Shown here one piece after another: positions 38,649 through 47,370 of a stretch of 64,000 bases of DNA. Both the position numbers and the translations under genes were made by a program. The stretch spans positions 1 through 64,000 of the forward strand of contig JAIXPD010000060.1 in assembly GCA_027486405.1 (NCBI GenBank), read 5' to 3'. The number at the start of each line of letters is the position of its first letter. The stretch's first letter is position 1. The DNA comes from Azospirillum sp. (GTDB lineage: Bacteria; Pseudomonadota; Alphaproteobacteria; Azospirillales; Azospirillaceae). The notes under the pieces were generated by a model. That model did not search any database. It was given only the letters and a program-made list of their open reading frames with translations, and was not told where the DNA came from.

Positions 38649-39656
38649 TTACGAAACGCCGACGTCGGCGACGCGGACCACGCCGCCGGTGCGCAGCGAC
38701 AACAGCGCGGCTTCGGCCAGACGCTGGGCCTCGCGGCCCTCCTGGAAGCTGGACAGCGGGGTGGTACCGTTTTCGACGCAATCGACGAAATGGTCGATCT
38801 CGGCCAGATAGGCGTCCTGGTAGCGTTCGATGAAGAAATCCAGAACCGGGTCCATCGCGCCGGTGCGCGCCGACCCCCAGGCTTCCACCGTGGTGGCGCG
38901 GCGGTTTTGCGCCTGCAACATGCCGGTGGCGCCGAAGGCCTCGATCCGCTGGTCGTAACCGTAGACGCTGCGGCGGCTGTTGTTGATGTGGACCAGCGCG
39001 CCGGACGCCGCGCGCAGCACCAGCATGGCGGCGTCGATGTCGCCCTCCGCGCCGATGGCGGGGTCGATCAGGTTGGCCCCCATCGCCTGGACTTCCACGA
39101 TGTCACCGGCCAGATAACGGGCCATGTCGAAATCATGGATGGTCATGTCGCGGAACAGACCGCCCGACTTCTTGACGTAGCTGGCGGGCGGCGGGGAGGG
39201 GTCGCGGCTGGTGATGATGACCTGTTCCAGACGCCCGATCTCCCCGGCCTGGATGCGGTCGCGCACCGCCTTGAAGGACGGATCGAAGCGGCGGTTGAAC
39301 CCGATCATGACCAGCGGGTTGAGCGGCGCGATCTCCGCCCAGCAGGCTTCCACCCGGCCCATGTCGAGGTCGATCGGCTTTTCGCACAGCACCGGCTTGC
39401 CCGCCTTGGCCGCCAGCGCGATCAGATCGACGTGGGTGTCGGTGGAGGAGGCGACGAACACCGCGTCCACCGCCGGGTTGGCCAGCGCCTCGTCCACCGT
39501 GGCGGCCACCGCGCAGCCAACGGCGGCGGCGGTCTCCTGCGCGGCGGCGGCGGCCACGTCATAAACGACCGTCACGTCGGCGCGCGGGTGCGCCTTGATG
39601 TTGCGGGCGTGCATGCGGCCGATGCGGCCACAGCCGATAACGGCGAAACGAACCAT
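38649..39656 (-). CDS. iolG: myo-Inositol 2-dehydrogenase
   Basis: This 335-aa Gfo/Idh/MocA-family enzyme oxidises myo-inositol to 2-keto-myo-inositol (scyllo-inosose) with NAD. The Rossmann motif GCGRIGRMHARNI is at the N-terminus, CEKPID contains the catalytic Lys, and MTIHDFDMARYL supplies the Asp/His pair. GGLFRDMTIHD and GALVHINNSRRSVYGYDQR are characteristic of IolG. It starts 87 bp after the paralogue at 39744. Start at 39656 is supported by family length. Confidence 0.93.
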   Translation of the reverse strand: MVRFAVIGCGRIGRMHARNIKAHPRADVTVVYDVAAAAAQETAAAVGCAVAATVDEALANPAVDAVFVASSTDTHVDLIALAAKAGKPVLCEKPIDLDMGRVEACWAEIAPLNPLVMIGFNRRFDPSFKAVRDRIQAGEIGRLEQVIITSRDPSPPPASYVKKSGGLFRDMTIHDFDMARYLAGDIVEVQAMGANLIDPAIGAEGDIDAAMLVLRAASGALVHINNSRRSVYGYDQRIEAFGATGMLQAQNRRATTVEAWGSARTGAMDPVLDFFIERYQDAYLAEIDHFVDCVENGTTPLSSFQEGREAQRLAEAALLSLRTGGVVRVADVGVS

Positions 39657-39743
39657 GGGTAACACTCCTGAGGGGAAAAAGCGTCGATGAACCAAGAACG
39701 ATGACAGAGGGATGCGAAAGCCGGTGACAGGAAAGCGGGCCGG

Positions 39744-40886
39744 TCAGACGCTGCCCACCGCGATCCACCGCCGTTCGCGGGCGGAGACGTGGATGGCTTC
39801 GGCGATCTGTTCGATGGCGCAGGCGTCGCGGAAATCGGGGTAGGCGGCGGCCTTGCGCCCGGCCTTGTGCGCGCCGATCGCCTCGACCAGCCCCTTGACC
39901 TCGATGGTCTTGAGGTCGCCAAAGCCGATCTGGTGGCCGGGGGCCGGGCAGAAGGCGGCGTAATCGCCATGCTCCGGCCCGGCTTCGATGGTGCGGAAGC
40001 CCTGACGCCCGCGCGGCCCGCCGACGGTGTAGAGCTTCAGCTCGTTGAAGCGCTCCTGGGTGAAGGCGATGGATCCCTTGGTGCCGACCAGTTCGAAGGC
40101 GAGCTGCATCTTGCGGCCCTGCGCGATCCAACTGGCCGTCACCGTGCCGGTGGCACCGTTGGCGAATTCAAGCAGTGCGTGGGCCTGATCGTCCACCGCC
40201 ACCGCGCGCGTCTCCGCCGCGCCGGGGGCGACCGGGCGATGGTCGTGCACGGTGTGCAGACGGCCCGACACCGCCGCGACGTCGCCAACCAGATGGCGGG
40301 CGAGCGACAGGATGTGGCTGCCGATGTCGGCCAGGGCACCGCCCGCGTTGTCGGCCTCGCACCGCCAGGTGAAGGGGTGGGCGGGGTCGGCCATGAAATC
40401 TTCGGCGTGGATGCCGCGAAAGCCGGTGATCGCCCCGATCTCACCGCTCTCCACGATCTCGCGGGCCAGCGCGATCATCGGGTTTTTCAGATAGTTGAAG
40501 CCAACCAGCGTCACCACGCCGCGCGCGTCGGCCGCCGCCGCCATGGCGCGGGCGTCGGCCAGCGTGGTCGCCAGCGGCTTTTCGCAATAGACATGCTTGC
40601 CCGCCTCGATCGCCGCGAGCGCGATGGGGGCGTGCAAACGGTTGGGCGTGGTGATCGCCACCACATCCACCGCCGGGTCGGCGACCAGCGCCCGCCAATC
40701 CCCGGTGTGGCGCTGGAACCCCAAGGCGCGCGCCGCCTGGGCCGCCGTCGCCTCGTCGCGCTCCGACAACAGGTCGAGCACCGGGGTCAGAGGCAGATCA
40801 TACAGACCGGCGACGGCGCGAAAGGCCTGGGCGTGGGCGCGCCCCATGAAACCGCTGCCCACCAACCCGACATTCAGGGTGTTCAT
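39744..40886 (-). CDS. Second Gfo/Idh/MocA oxidoreductase of the inositol region
   Basis: This 380-aa NAD(P)-dependent dehydrogenase has the N-terminal GSGFMGRAHAQAF, the catalytic Lys in YCEKPLATT and DIGSHILSLARHL with the catalytic Asp/His. It resembles sugar or cyclitol dehydrogenases (for example scyllo-inositol dehydrogenases, IolW/IolX-like) more than IolG. Its position between the ABC permease and iolG suggests action on another inositol isomer, a methylated inositol or a sugar. The exact substrate is not assignable. Confidence 0.88.
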   Translation of the reverse strand: MNTLNVGLVGSGFMGRAHAQAFRAVAGLYDLPLTPVLDLLSERDEATAAQAARALGFQRHTGDWRALVADPAVDVVAITTPNRLHAPIALAAIEAGKHVYCEKPLATTLADARAMAAAADARGVVTLVGFNYLKNPMIALAREIVESGEIGAITGFRGIHAEDFMADPAHPFTWRCEADNAGGALADIGSHILSLARHLVGDVAAVSGRLHTVHDHRPVAPGAAETRAVAVDDQAHALLEFANGATGTVTASWIAQGRKMQLAFELVGTKGSIAFTQERFNELKLYTVGGPRGRQGFRTIEAGPEHGDYAAFCPAPGHQIGFGDLKTIEVKGLVEAIGAHKAGRKAAAYPDFRDACAIEQIAEAIHVSARERRWIAVGSV

Positions 40887-40917
40887 GATGAATGGCTTTC
40901 CATGGTCCTGGATGGGA

Positions 40918-41940
40918 TCAGCGCTTGCCGCGCCGCATCTTGGCGTAGGTGTCGAAGGCGACGGCCAGCACGATGATGACGCCCATGACGATCTGCTGGA
41001 AATAGGGCGAGACGTTCATCATCACCAACCCGTTCAACAGAACGCCGATCAGCAGCGCGCCGATCATCGTCCCGCCGATGCCGCCCATGCCGCCGAACAG
41101 GCTGGTTCCGCCGATGACGACCGACGCGATGATGCGCAGCTCGTAGGAGGTTCCGGCGATGGCCTCCGCCGACCCCAGACGGGCCGACAGCAGGAACCCG
41201 GCCAGACCGGCCAGGAAACCGACGATGACATAGACCGACACCAGCACGCGCGGCACGTTGATGCCGGTCAGGCGGGCGGCCTCCGGGTTGCCGCCGACGG
41301 CGTAGATCTGGCGGCCATAGCGGGTGTAGCGCAGCACGACATAGCCCGCCGCCGCGACGACGAACAGCACCAGCACCGGCACCGGAATGCCCAGCACGTC
41401 GCCCCGGCCCCACCAGCGGTACCCGGCGTCAAACCCGGCGATGGGCGCGCCATCGTTCATCAGCAGGGTGGCCCCGCGCCAGATGGTCATCCCGCCCAGC
41501 GTGACGATGAAAGGAGGAACGTTGAACAGCGTGATCGTCTTGCCGTGCAGATAGCCGGTCAGCGTGCCGATGGCGCAGGAGATGATGAGCGCCACCAGGA
41601 AGCCCATGCCGAAAAAGGCCCCGGCCCCGACGTTGGTGACGACCCAGGCCCCGGCCAGCGCGCCAAAGGCCAGGACGGAACCGACGGCCAGATCGACGCC
41701 GCCGGTCAGGATGACGCAGGTCATGCCGACGGCGACGATGCCGTAGATCGAGACCTCGGTCAGGATGTTGGTGACGTTGCGCACCGACAGGAAATTCGGG
41801 CTGCTGATGCCGAAGGCGACGCACAGGACGATCAGAAACAGCAGGACGCCGTATTTTTCCAGGAATTGGACGATGTCGAAGCCGCGCGGTTTTTTCGGCG
41901 GCTGGGTCGCCAGCGGGGTGGTGGTTGCGGCGGTGGTCAT
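40918..41940 (-). CDS. iatP: Inositol-type sugar ABC permease
   Basis: This 340-aa RbsC-type permease has about eight to ten helices, the GGVDLAVGSVLAFGALAGAW block and GGTSLFGGMGGIGGTMIGALL near the C-terminus. A start at 41955 (MKDKTM) is possible, but the ATG at 41940 has AAGGA at proper spacing and is preferred. It follows the ATPase closely and belongs with the binding protein at 43651. Assignment to inositol is by cluster context. Confidence 0.85.
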   Translation of the reverse strand: MTTAATTTPLATQPPKKPRGFDIVQFLEKYGVLLFLIVLCVAFGISSPNFLSVRNVTNILTEVSIYGIVAVGMTCVILTGGVDLAVGSVLAFGALAGAWVVTNVGAGAFFGMGFLVALIISCAIGTLTGYLHGKTITLFNVPPFIVTLGGMTIWRGATLLMNDGAPIAGFDAGYRWWGRGDVLGIPVPVLVLFVVAAAGYVVLRYTRYGRQIYAVGGNPEAARLTGINVPRVLVSVYVIVGFLAGLAGFLLSARLGSAEAIAGTSYELRIIASVVIGGTSLFGGMGGIGGTMIGALLIGVLLNGLVMMNVSPYFQQIVMGVIIVLAVAFDTYAKMRRGKR

Positions 41941-41956
41941 GGTCTTGTCCTTCATG

Positions 41957-43546
41957 TCAGTGCGCCGCGTGCGCATGCGCGGCGGCACCCGAGCCGGGCA
42001 GGCTGGAACTGGCCGGGGAACTGGCCGGGCCACCCAGCGCCATCAGGCTCATCAATTCTTCTTCGGTGGCGTCCTCGGCGGGCAGGCTGCCGGTGATGCG
42101 GCCTTCGCGGAAGGTGATGATGCGGTCGCTGACCGCCATCACCTCGGGCAGTTCGGAGGAGATGACGATCACCGCCACCCCGGCCTTGGCCATTTCGAAC
42201 AGCACCTGGTGCACCTCCGCCTTGGCCCCGATGTCGATGCCGCGCGTGGGTTCGTCCACGATCAGCACCTTGGGGTGCAGCGCCATGCAGCGGGCCAGCA
42301 GAACCTTTTGCTGGTTGCCGCCCGACAGGGTGCCGATGGCGACCTCGTCGTTGGCCATGCGGATGCCGAGCTTGCGGGTGTAATCGGCGATCAGCGCCCG
42401 CTCGCCCGCCTCATCGACGAAGAACTTCCATTTCGACAGCCGTTTCAGGCTGGGCAAGGACATGTTGTGGCGGATGGAATGGGGCAGGAAGCACCCCTGC
42501 TGCTTGCGGTCCTCCGGGACCAGGGCGATCCCCGCCGCGATGGCGTCGCTGGGGGTGCGGATGGACGCGGTGCGGCCATCGACCATGATGACGCCGCTGT
42601 CGCAGCCGTCGGCCCCGAAGATCACGCGGGCCAGCTCCGTCCGCCCGGCCCCGACCAGACCGGCGAAACCGACGATCTCGCCCGCCCGCACCTGCACCGA
42701 CAGGTCGGTCAGGACGCAGGCGTGCGGATCGGTGGCGCTGCCCGCGCGCGACACGCCGCGCACCTCCAGCATCACCCGGTCTCCGGCGAAACGGTCGCGG
42801 CGGCGCTGGAACTCGACGTCGCGGCCCACCATCAGACGGACCATGTCCTGCACCGTCGATCCGGCCACCGGGCGGGTGTCGACGTAACGGCCATCGCGGA
42901 ACACGGTGAAGCGGTCGCACACCGCCGTCACCTCGATCAGGCGGTGGGTGACGTAGATGATGCTGATGCCCTTGGCGCGCAGGCCGTGGATGATCTCGTG
43001 GAGCTTGTCGACCTCCTTGCCGCTCAACGCCGCCGTTGGTTCATCCATGATGATGAGCCGGGCGTTCATCGTCAGCGCCTTGGAGATTTCGACCATCTGC
43101 TGTTCGGCCACGCTCAACACGCGCACCGGCATCCGGGGGTCGAGGTCGAGGCCGAGATCGTCGATGACCTTCTGGGCGTCGCGGTACATCCGCCGCCAAT
43201 CGATCAGGCCGTTGCGGCGCAGCGGCTCGCGGCCCAGATACATGTTCTCGGCGATGGTCATCGCCGGCAGCAGGTTGAATTCCTGGTAAATCGTGACGAT
43301 GCCCAGCCGTTGCCGCGCCAGCGGCGTGTCGGCGGGGTCGAGCGGCTGTCCGTTGAACAGCATGCTGCCGCCGTCGCTGGGCTGCGCCCCGGCCAGGATT
43401 TTCAGAAAGGTGGATTTGCCGGCCCCGTTCTCGCCGAGCAGGGCGTGGACCTCGCCCGCCTCGATGTCGAGCCGGACACCGTCGAGCGCGACGACGCCAG
43501 GAAAGACCTTCTTGATGTCCGCCGCCTTAAGGATCGTCTGACCCAT
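41957..43546 (-). CDS. iatA: Inositol-type sugar ABC ATPase (double NBD)
   Basis: This 529-aa RbsA/MglA-type protein has two nucleotide-binding domains. The first is complete: GENGAGKST, LSVAEQQMVEI, LIIMDEPTAALS. The second has the degenerate P-loop GLVGAGRTE usual in this family, with LSGGNQQKVLLARC and VLIVDEPTRGID. ATG 43546 directly follows a GTG that could also start the frame. The C-terminal tail is Ala/His-rich (AAAHAHAAH). It provides ATP hydrolysis for the importer with iatP. Confidence 0.9.
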   Translation of the reverse strand: MGQTILKAADIKKVFPGVVALDGVRLDIEAGEVHALLGENGAGKSTFLKILAGAQPSDGGSMLFNGQPLDPADTPLARQRLGIVTIYQEFNLLPAMTIAENMYLGREPLRRNGLIDWRRMYRDAQKVIDDLGLDLDPRMPVRVLSVAEQQMVEISKALTMNARLIIMDEPTAALSGKEVDKLHEIIHGLRAKGISIIYVTHRLIEVTAVCDRFTVFRDGRYVDTRPVAGSTVQDMVRLMVGRDVEFQRRRDRFAGDRVMLEVRGVSRAGSATDPHACVLTDLSVQVRAGEIVGFAGLVGAGRTELARVIFGADGCDSGVIMVDGRTASIRTPSDAIAAGIALVPEDRKQQGCFLPHSIRHNMSLPSLKRLSKWKFFVDEAGERALIADYTRKLGIRMANDEVAIGTLSGGNQQKVLLARCMALHPKVLIVDEPTRGIDIGAKAEVHQVLFEMAKAGVAVIVISSELPEVMAVSDRIITFREGRITGSLPAEDATEEELMSLMALGGPASSPASSSLPGSGAAAHAHAAH

Positions 43547-43650
43547 CACCGGCCTCCCAAGCTGGAATGTGGAAACGGTGCTGGGACACGGGCCGACGGG
43601 GTGCGTCCGTCCGTGTCCCGCCCGTTCAGGCTTGCGTCAGGGGACGAGGG

Positions 43651-44607
43651 TTACTTGACCTCGCCGATGCGGTCGGCCTTGTCCAGATTGTCCTTGTTGA
43701 TGAGGGTCGGCTCCAGGGCCAGGCTCTTCAGCTCCGTCCCCTTGCGGATGTGATCGACCAGCGTGTTGAGCGCCGTGCGGATCTGGGTGCTCGGGCTTTG
43801 TTCCACCGTGGCGGCCATTTCACCGGCGCGGATCTTGCCCAGCGTTTCCGGCAGGGCGTCAAAGCCGATGACGACGGTCTTGGACTTGCCGCCGCTGGTG
43901 GAGCGGACGGCTTCCAGCGCGCCCAGCGCCATGTCGTCGTTGGAGGCGACGATCACGTCCGGCGGGTTGCTGGCGTTGGCGGTCAGGATGCCTTCGGTGA
44001 CGGTCAGGCCCTCGGCGCGCTTCCAGTTGGCGGTCTGGTCGGCGATCAACTGGTACTTGGACCCCGCCGCCGCGATGCCGTCGCGGAAGCCCTTGGCGCG
44101 GTCGATGGCGGAGCTGCTGCCCGGCTGGCCGCTGAGATGGACGATGCGGGCGCCGTTGGGGAAGGTCTTCGCCACCCAATTGGCCAGCGTGCGGCCACCG
44201 GCGACGTTGTCGGCCCCGACATGGGCCACCGGCTTGGACGTGCCTTCCACGCGGCGGTCCACGGTGACGACCGGGATCTTCTCGGCCAGCAGATCGTCGA
44301 TGGCCGGGGCCAGAGCCTTGGCGTCGTTCGGGGCGACGATGACGCCCTTGGCCCCCTGCACCACGGCGTTGGCCAGATCGGCCGACTGCTTGGGCGAGTT
44401 GCTCTGCGCGTCCACGACGGTCAGGTTGACGTCGAGCAGCTTGGCCTCGGCCTGAAGGGCGCGGTTCATGGCGATGACGAAGGGTTCGGACAGGTTTTGG
44501 AAGCTGACGACGATCTTCTCGCCCGCAGCCAGGGCAGAGAAGGAGGTCAGGGCCGTGGTCGCGGTCAGAACGGCACCGAAAGCGAGGGCGAGGGTGTTCT
44601 TGGACAT
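43651..44607 (-). CDS. ibpA: Inositol-type sugar ABC binding protein
   Basis: This 318-aa periplasmic protein has a signal peptide (cleavage at SALAAG, about residue 28) and the RbsB/peripla_BP_4 fold: VVDAQSNSPKQSADLANAV, GVIVAPNDAKAL, PVVTVDRRVEG and VIVASNDDMALGALEAV. Sugar-binding residues typical of the family (Asn/Asp/Arg) are present. It lies between iolA and the ATPase and is presumably the myo-inositol receptor. The 205-bp gap before it shows no clear IolR site, so it is probably read from iolA. Confidence 0.87.
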   Translation of the reverse strand: MSKNTLALAFGAVLTATTALTSFSALAAGEKIVVSFQNLSEPFVIAMNRALQAEAKLLDVNLTVVDAQSNSPKQSADLANAVVQGAKGVIVAPNDAKALAPAIDDLLAEKIPVVTVDRRVEGTSKPVAHVGADNVAGGRTLANWVAKTFPNGARIVHLSGQPGSSSAIDRAKGFRDGIAAAGSKYQLIADQTANWKRAEGLTVTEGILTANASNPPDVIVASNDDMALGALEAVRSTSGGKSKTVVIGFDALPETLGKIRAGEMAATVEQSPSTQIRTALNTLVDHIRKGTELKSLALEPTLINKDNLDKADRIGEVK

Positions 44608-44812
44608 GCATTCCTCCGGTTTGGATTTGTTAACGCGATGGGCGTGTTGTCAGACCTTGGGGCCTGATCGGTTTGGCTCCGGGACCGGGATGGTCCGTGG
44701 CCTTTTTGGCGTGTGTCTGGTGAGCCGACGGCGGGTGGGGATGGACCACCCGCCGCCAGCCCATCCCGCTGGCCAGCCTGAACCCACGACTGGCCTTACC
44801 CCATGGCCAGCC
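44608..44812 (-). other. Spacer between iolA and the binding-protein gene
   Basis: A short gap with duplicated words (tandem TGGCC..TTACCCCATGG near 44790-44820). No operator or hairpin was recognised with confidence. Confidence 0.4.
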
Positions 44813-46318
44813 TTACCCCATGGTCGGCATGACGAAATCGGCCCCGGCGCGGATGCCGGTCGGCCAGCGGGTGGTGATGGTCTTCAGCCGGGTGTAGAAA
44901 CGCACCCCTTCCGGCCCGTGCATGTGGTGATCGCCGAACAGCGAGCGTTTCCAACCGCCGAAGCTGTGGAAAGCCATCGGGACCGGGATCGGCACGTTGA
45001 TGCCGACCATGCCGACCTCGATCTCCGCGCCAAAGGCGCGGGCGGTGTCGCCGTCGCGGGTGAAAATCGCCGTGCCGTTGCCGAATTCGTGCGCGTTGAT
45101 GAGGTTGACCGCCGTCCGGTAATCGGGCACGCGGACCACCGCCAGCACCGGGCCGAAGATCTCCTCCTTGTAGATGCGCATGTCGGGCGTCACCCGGTCG
45201 AACAGCGTGCCGCCAAGGAAATAGCCGTCGCCAGCGCTGGGATCAGTCAACGCCACCGACCGGCCATCGACCACCAGTTCCGCCCCTTCGGCGACGCCAA
45301 GGTCGATGTAGCCACGCACCTTGTCGCGATGGGCGGCGGTGACGAGCGGACCCATGTCGGCGCTGGGGTCGGTGCCGGGGCCGACGCGCAGGGCGCGCAC
45401 CCGTTCCGTCAGCTTGGCGACCAGCGCGTCGGCGATGGCGTCCGTCACCGGCACGGCCACCGAAATCGCCATGCAGCGTTCGCCCGCCGAGCCGTAGGCG
45501 GCCCCCATCAGCGCGTCCACCGCCTGGTCCAGGTCGGCGTCGGGCATGATGATCATGTGGTTCTTGGCACCGCCCAGCGCCTGCACCCGTTTGCCGTGGG
45601 CGGCCCCGGTGGCGTAGATGTAATGGGCGATGGGGGTGGAGCCGACGAAGCTGACCGCCTTGACGTCCGGGTGGGTCAACAGGGCGTCGACCGCGACCTT
45701 GTCGCCATGGACGACGTTGAACACGCCGTCGGGCAGGCCCGCTCGCTTCAGCAGATCGGCCAGGAACAGCGCGGCGCTGGGCACCCGTTCCGACGGCTTC
45801 AGGATGAAGCAGTTGCCGCACGCGATGGCCACCGGGAACATCCACATCGGGACCATGGCCGGGAAGTTGAACGGGGTGATCCCGGCGACCACACCCAGCG
45901 GCTGGCGCAGCGAATGGCTGTCCACCCGGGTTCCGACATTCTCCGCGATTTCGCCCTTCAGCAGGTGCGGGCCGCCGCAGGCGAACTCCACCACCTCCAG
46001 CCCGCGCGTGACCTCGCCCAGCGCGTCGGAATGGACCTTGCCGTGTTCGGCGGTGATCAGGCTGGCCAGCCGGTCGGCGTTGGCCTCCAACAACTGTTTG
46101 AACGTGAACATCACGCGCGCGCGGCGCAGCGGCGTGGCGTTCGACCAGGCCGGGAAGGCGGCGCGGGCGGCGGCGATGGCGCGCTCAACCTCCGCCGTCG
46201 TGGCCAGCGGCACGCGGGTGCTGATTTGGCCGGTGGCTGGGTTGAAGACATCGCCGGTGCGTCCGCTGGTGCCGTCCACCCGCGCGCCGTCGATGAAATG
46301 CTGAACAATCTGGGTCAT
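44813..46318 (-). CDS. iolA: Methylmalonate-semialdehyde dehydrogenase (acylating)
   Basis: This 501-aa CoA-dependent aldehyde dehydrogenase converts malonate semialdehyde to acetyl-CoA and CO2, the last step of inositol breakdown. The catalytic Cys lies in [14 protein letters not shown], and the MmsA/IolA-specific [16 protein letters not shown] and [16 protein letters not shown] segments are intact. It follows iolE by about 105 bp in the same direction. The same enzyme class also serves valine degradation, but the context fixes the inositol role. Confidence 0.93.
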   Translation of the reverse strand: MTQIVQHFIDGARVDGTSGRTGDVFNPATGQISTRVPLATTAEVERAIAAARAAFPAWSNATPLRRARVMFTFKQLLEANADRLASLITAEHGKVHSDALGEVTRGLEVVEFACGGPHLLKGEIAENVGTRVDSHSLRQPLGVVAGITPFNFPAMVPMWMFPVAIACGNCFILKPSERVPSAALFLADLLKRAGLPDGVFNVVHGDKVAVDALLTHPDVKAVSFVGSTPIAHYIYATGAAHGKRVQALGGAKNHMIIMPDADLDQAVDALMGAAYGSAGERCMAISVAVPVTDAIADALVAKLTERVRALRVGPGTDPSADMGPLVTAAHRDKVRGYIDLGVAEGAELVVDGRSVALTDPSAGDGYFLGGTLFDRVTPDMRIYKEEIFGPVLAVVRVPDYRTAVNLINAHEFGNGTAIFTRDGDTARAFGAEIEVGMVGINVPIPVPMAFHSFGGWKRSLFGDHHMHGPEGVRFYTRLKTITTRWPTGIRAGADFVMPTMG

Positions 46319-46423
46319 GGAGAGGGCGATCTTTCAAGAGAGGCGGCCAAAATGGCGGCGGCAGCGCCCTGGCCCGACCGATGCGCGCGACTGGGCCGCA
46401 CCGGCGGGCCGGAGGAGCGTGGC

Positions 46424-47314
46424 TTACAGGCCGAGTTCGGCGACCAGCGCGCTGAGATGCGCGCGGCCCTTGGTGACGTAGGTGAGCGGGTGGGCCTTGG
46501 CGGGATCCTGTTCGGCTTCGATGACCAGCCATTGCCCGGCGTAATTCTTGGCCTTCAGCGCCGCCAGCACCGCCGGGAAATCGACGCAACCGTCGCCCGG
46601 AACCGTGAACACGCCGTTGACCACGGCGTCGAGGAAGCTGCTGTCGCTGGCCTTGGCCGCCGCCAGCACCTCGGCGCGCACGTCCTTGCAATGGACGTGG
46701 TTGATGCGGTGGCCCCAGGCGGAAATCACATCCAGCGGTTTGCCGCCCGCAAAGGTCAGGTGGCCGGTGTCAAGCAGGATGCCGACGCTGTCGCCGGTCG
46801 CCTCGGCAAAGCGGTTGATCTCGTCGGGCGTCTCAACCACCGTGCCCATGTGGTAGTGATAGGCCAACGGCGTGCCCTGTTCGCGCAGGTAATCGCCGAA
46901 TTCGGTCATCTTGCGGCCGAACTCCGCCCATTGTCCGGCGTGGATGGTCGGGCGCTTGGACAGCGGCGTGCCGCGTTCGCCATGGACGCAGCCGGTGGTT
47001 TCCGCCACGACCATGACCGAGCAGTTGAACGCCTTCAGCAGGCGCAGATGGGGCTGCACCGCCTCGATCTCTTCGGCGACGCTGCGTTCCAGCAGACCGG
47101 CGCTGTACCAGCCCGACACCAGCGACAGGCCATGACGATCCAGGATCGGGCGCAGGGCGTCGGGATCGCGCGGGAATTTGTGGCCCAGCTCGAACCCGTC
47201 GAAGCCGGCCTGACGGCCTTCGGCGAGGCAAACCTCCAGCGGGGTGTCGCCACCCAGCTCCTGCATGTCGTCGTTGCTCCAGGCGATCGGGTTGACGCCA
47301 AGACGAACGGTCAT
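46424..47314 (-). CDS. iolE: Inosose dehydratase
   Basis: This 296-aa TIM-barrel enzyme dehydrates 2-keto-myo-inositol to 3D-trihydroxycyclohexane-dione. IolE signatures are GVNPIAWSNDDMQELGGDTPLE, AYHYHMGTVVE and LLDTGHLTFAGG with metal-binding His and Glu/Asp, followed by INHVHCKDVR. Length matches the family. It lies 56 bp after iolD. Confidence 0.94.
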   Translation of the reverse strand: MTVRLGVNPIAWSNDDMQELGGDTPLEVCLAEGRQAGFDGFELGHKFPRDPDALRPILDRHGLSLVSGWYSAGLLERSVAEEIEAVQPHLRLLKAFNCSVMVVAETTGCVHGERGTPLSKRPTIHAGQWAEFGRKMTEFGDYLREQGTPLAYHYHMGTVVETPDEINRFAEATGDSVGILLDTGHLTFAGGKPLDVISAWGHRINHVHCKDVRAEVLAAAKASDSSFLDAVVNGVFTVPGDGCVDFPAVLAALKAKNYAGQWLVIEAEQDPAKAHPLTYVTKGRAHLSALVAELGL

Positions 47315-47370
47315 AATCGGGTGCTCCCAGACGAACGGAGAGAAGGATCAAGAACGGAGAAAAACGAGGC